Positions 31,943 to 33,020 of a stretch of 33,020 nt of DNA are shown piece after piece. The notes below the pieces were generated by a model, which was given only the letters and a program-made list of their open reading frames with translations, had not been told where the DNA came from and did no database searches. The translations under genes and the position numbers were made by a program. Each line of letters opens with the position of its first letter. Position 1 is the stretch's first letter. The DNA is from Prevotella sp. (GTDB lineage Bacteria > Bacteroidota > Bacteroidia > Bacteroidales > Bacteroidaceae): NCBI GenBank assembly GCA_017417465.1, contig JAFPZD010000170.1, positions 1 through 33,020 of the forward strand. Reading direction: 5' to 3'.

Positions 31943-32536
31943 CTACTTGCCGTTGACGAACTCGTCGATGTCCTTGATGGCTTTGTTCAGCGAGCGCATT
32001 TCGCGATTATAGACATAGAAAAGTATAGGTGCAATTATGATGAACAACACAATTGAAATCACAAGCCTACTGGATGGGATGTTTGTGCCGTAGTGAACTT
32101 CAAGCAAAAACCAGATAAACCAGAGAAGAAGAAAAGGAATCGCAAAGAAAGTGTAAAGCTTCTCTCTGCGTTTGTAAGTCCTCAGTCTTTGCTGTGTGTT
32201 GATTACATCGTTAGCTGCCAGATACTTGTCACGGATGGTACTGACATTCCAGAAATTGAAGAATGCCTCGAAAACCATGACTATACATACGGCAATGATT
32301 GGCAGCCACGAAACACCGACTATGCTTTTTAAGATATAAACGATTAATGGCACCAATGCCAAGTCAACGACGCCGCCCCAGACACTCATTTGCTTAATCC
32401 ACGCCACATGGCCCTTCATCGCTTCTTCCAGCATCTGACGGCTGACTATCTCCTGCTGCTCCAAACGGTTCTTAAACTCTGCGACCTGATTGCGCAGTTG
32501 CTCCAATTCTTTTAGGTTATTATTTTGATTTTCCAT
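31943..32536 (-). CDS. Membrane protein with N-terminal coiled coil, partner of an ECF sigma factor
   Basis: The 197-residue product has a coiled coil at about 5-45 (NLKELEQLRNQVAEFKNRLE) and four hydrophobic helices (about 55-73, 76-95, 130-148 and 158-178), ending in a short charged tail. It starts 14 bases after the sigma gene stop, the usual place for an anti-sigma factor. It does not show a zinc-type anti-sigma HxxxCxxC motif, so if it inhibits the sigma factor it does so by another fold. An anti-sigma role is an inference from position. Confidence 0.7.
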   Translation of the reverse strand: MENQNNNLKELEQLRNQVAEFKNRLEQQEIVSRQMLEEAMKGHVAWIKQMSVWGGVVDLALVPLIVYILKSIVGVSWLPIIAVCIVMVFEAFFNFWNVSTIRDKYLAANDVINTQQRLRTYKRREKLYTFFAIPFLLLWFIWFLLEVHYGTNIPSSRLVISIVLFIIIAPILFYVYNREMRSLNKAIKDIDEFVNGK

Positions 32537-32550
32537 AATGTTTTGTAGTT

Positions 32551-33020
32551 TTATTGGTTTGACATATTCTTTAGTTCCTCCTTAATGCGGTAGAGGCGCA
32601 CGCTAACGTTCTTCACCGTGATGCCCATGACGGCGGCAATCTCCTCGTAGGTCATGTTCTCCAGCCAGAGCAGGATGATGGCGCGGTCGAACTGCCCAAG
32701 CCGTGCGATGCGCTGGCGCAGCATTTCCATTTGGCGCGAGTTCTGGTTGGTTTCCGCCTCCTCGTAGGGGTCGATGTCCATTGTCAGCGGCACCGTCTTA
32801 TTTCGTCGTTTCTTACGGTCGAGCGAGATGCAGACGTTCAGGCTGACGCGGTAAATCCAGGAACGCACATCGCCGCGCTCCTCAAACGAGGGCAGGCTCT
32901 TCCACAGGTTGATGAGCACCTCTTGGAACAGGTCGGCCACCTCGTCCTGGTCGTTGGAGAACATGTAGCAGACGGTGTAAATCGTGCTGCGGTTCTCCCT
33001 GACCATTCGTTCAAATTCAC
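32551..33020 (-). CDS. ECF-type RNA polymerase sigma factor (5' end cut by window)
   Basis: The gene runs off the right edge; the frame stays open to the last codon, reading EFERMVRENRSTIY, so the start lies outside. Region 2 (DEVADLFQEVLINLWKSLPSF, SWIYRVSLNVCIS) binds the -10 element and core polymerase. Region 4 (YEEIAAVMGITVKNVSVRLYRI) is the helix-turn-helix for the -35 element. Extracytoplasmic-function sigma factors redirect transcription after envelope or stress signals. It heads a unit with a membrane protein and a small secreted protein. Confidence 0.92.
   Translation of the reverse strand, partial: EFERMVRENRSTIYTVCYMFSNDQDEVADLFQEVLINLWKSLPSFEERGDVRSWIYRVSLNVCISLDRKKRRNKTVPLTMDIDPYEEAETNQNSRQMEMLRQRIARLGQFDRAIILLWLENMTYEEIAAVMGITVKNVSVRLYRIKEELKNMSNQ

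Overview
The window reads as a chromosome segment of a gut or rumen Bacteroidales, most likely a Prevotella-like member of the Prevotellaceae. The evidence is the recurring TAnnTTTG -7 promoter element, an Rnf operon in the Bacteroidetes order (rseC-like, rnfB, C, D, G, E, A), a lone Wza-type export lipoprotein, very large secreted proteins with CotH, lamin-tail and Ig-like modules ending in a Por-type sorting domain, and dockerin-like C-termini. The taxon is inferred from gene content; no marker gene was compared.

Layout. 1-395: AT-rich leader with a good promoter. 396-4738 (+): uxaC, a Wza-like lipoprotein gene and glmS. 4725-8963 (-): one unit of a conserved acidic protein, a ClC channel with CBS domains, fmt, a roughly 50-residue conserved-looking small ORF, and rpe. 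9100-14478 (+): the complete Rnf operon. 14511-17818 (+): a secreted GH43 enzyme, an RluA-type pseudouridine synthase and a 54-residue membrane protein. 17815-18923 (-): guanine deaminase and an HD-domain protein. 18924-20242: a repeat-rich intergenic island holding one small coiled-coil gene. 20243-22370 (+): menA and leuB. 22491-30975 (+): a surface/secreted module of a TPR protein, a 2050-residue CotH protein and a Cthe_2159-like protein with a dockerin. 30976-31561: a second 22-bp tandem array and a gene remnant. 31562-33020 (-): an ECF sigma factor (cut by the window end) with two unknown partner genes.

How genes work together. uxaC, the GH43 enzyme and the Cthe_2159-like protein (a family with a polygalacturonate-binding member) fit a plant-polysaccharide, perhaps pectin, lifestyle. 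RnfABCDEG couples ferredoxin:NAD+ oxidoreduction to an ion gradient, and MenA makes the menaquinone precursor for anaerobic respiration.

The most unusual material is non-coding. (1) Two unrelated-sequence tandem arrays share an exact 22-bp period, at 19393-19567 and 31119-31347; one lies about 40 bp behind a small coiled-coil gene and the other runs into a coiled-coil-coding remnant. (2) At least nine short arrays of degenerate 7- or 8-mers abut gene ends to the nucleotide, often supplying stop or start codons. Two lie inside the adjacent coding regions of the surface module, where gain or loss of one unit would truncate the protein. A pair in opposite orientation brackets leuB.
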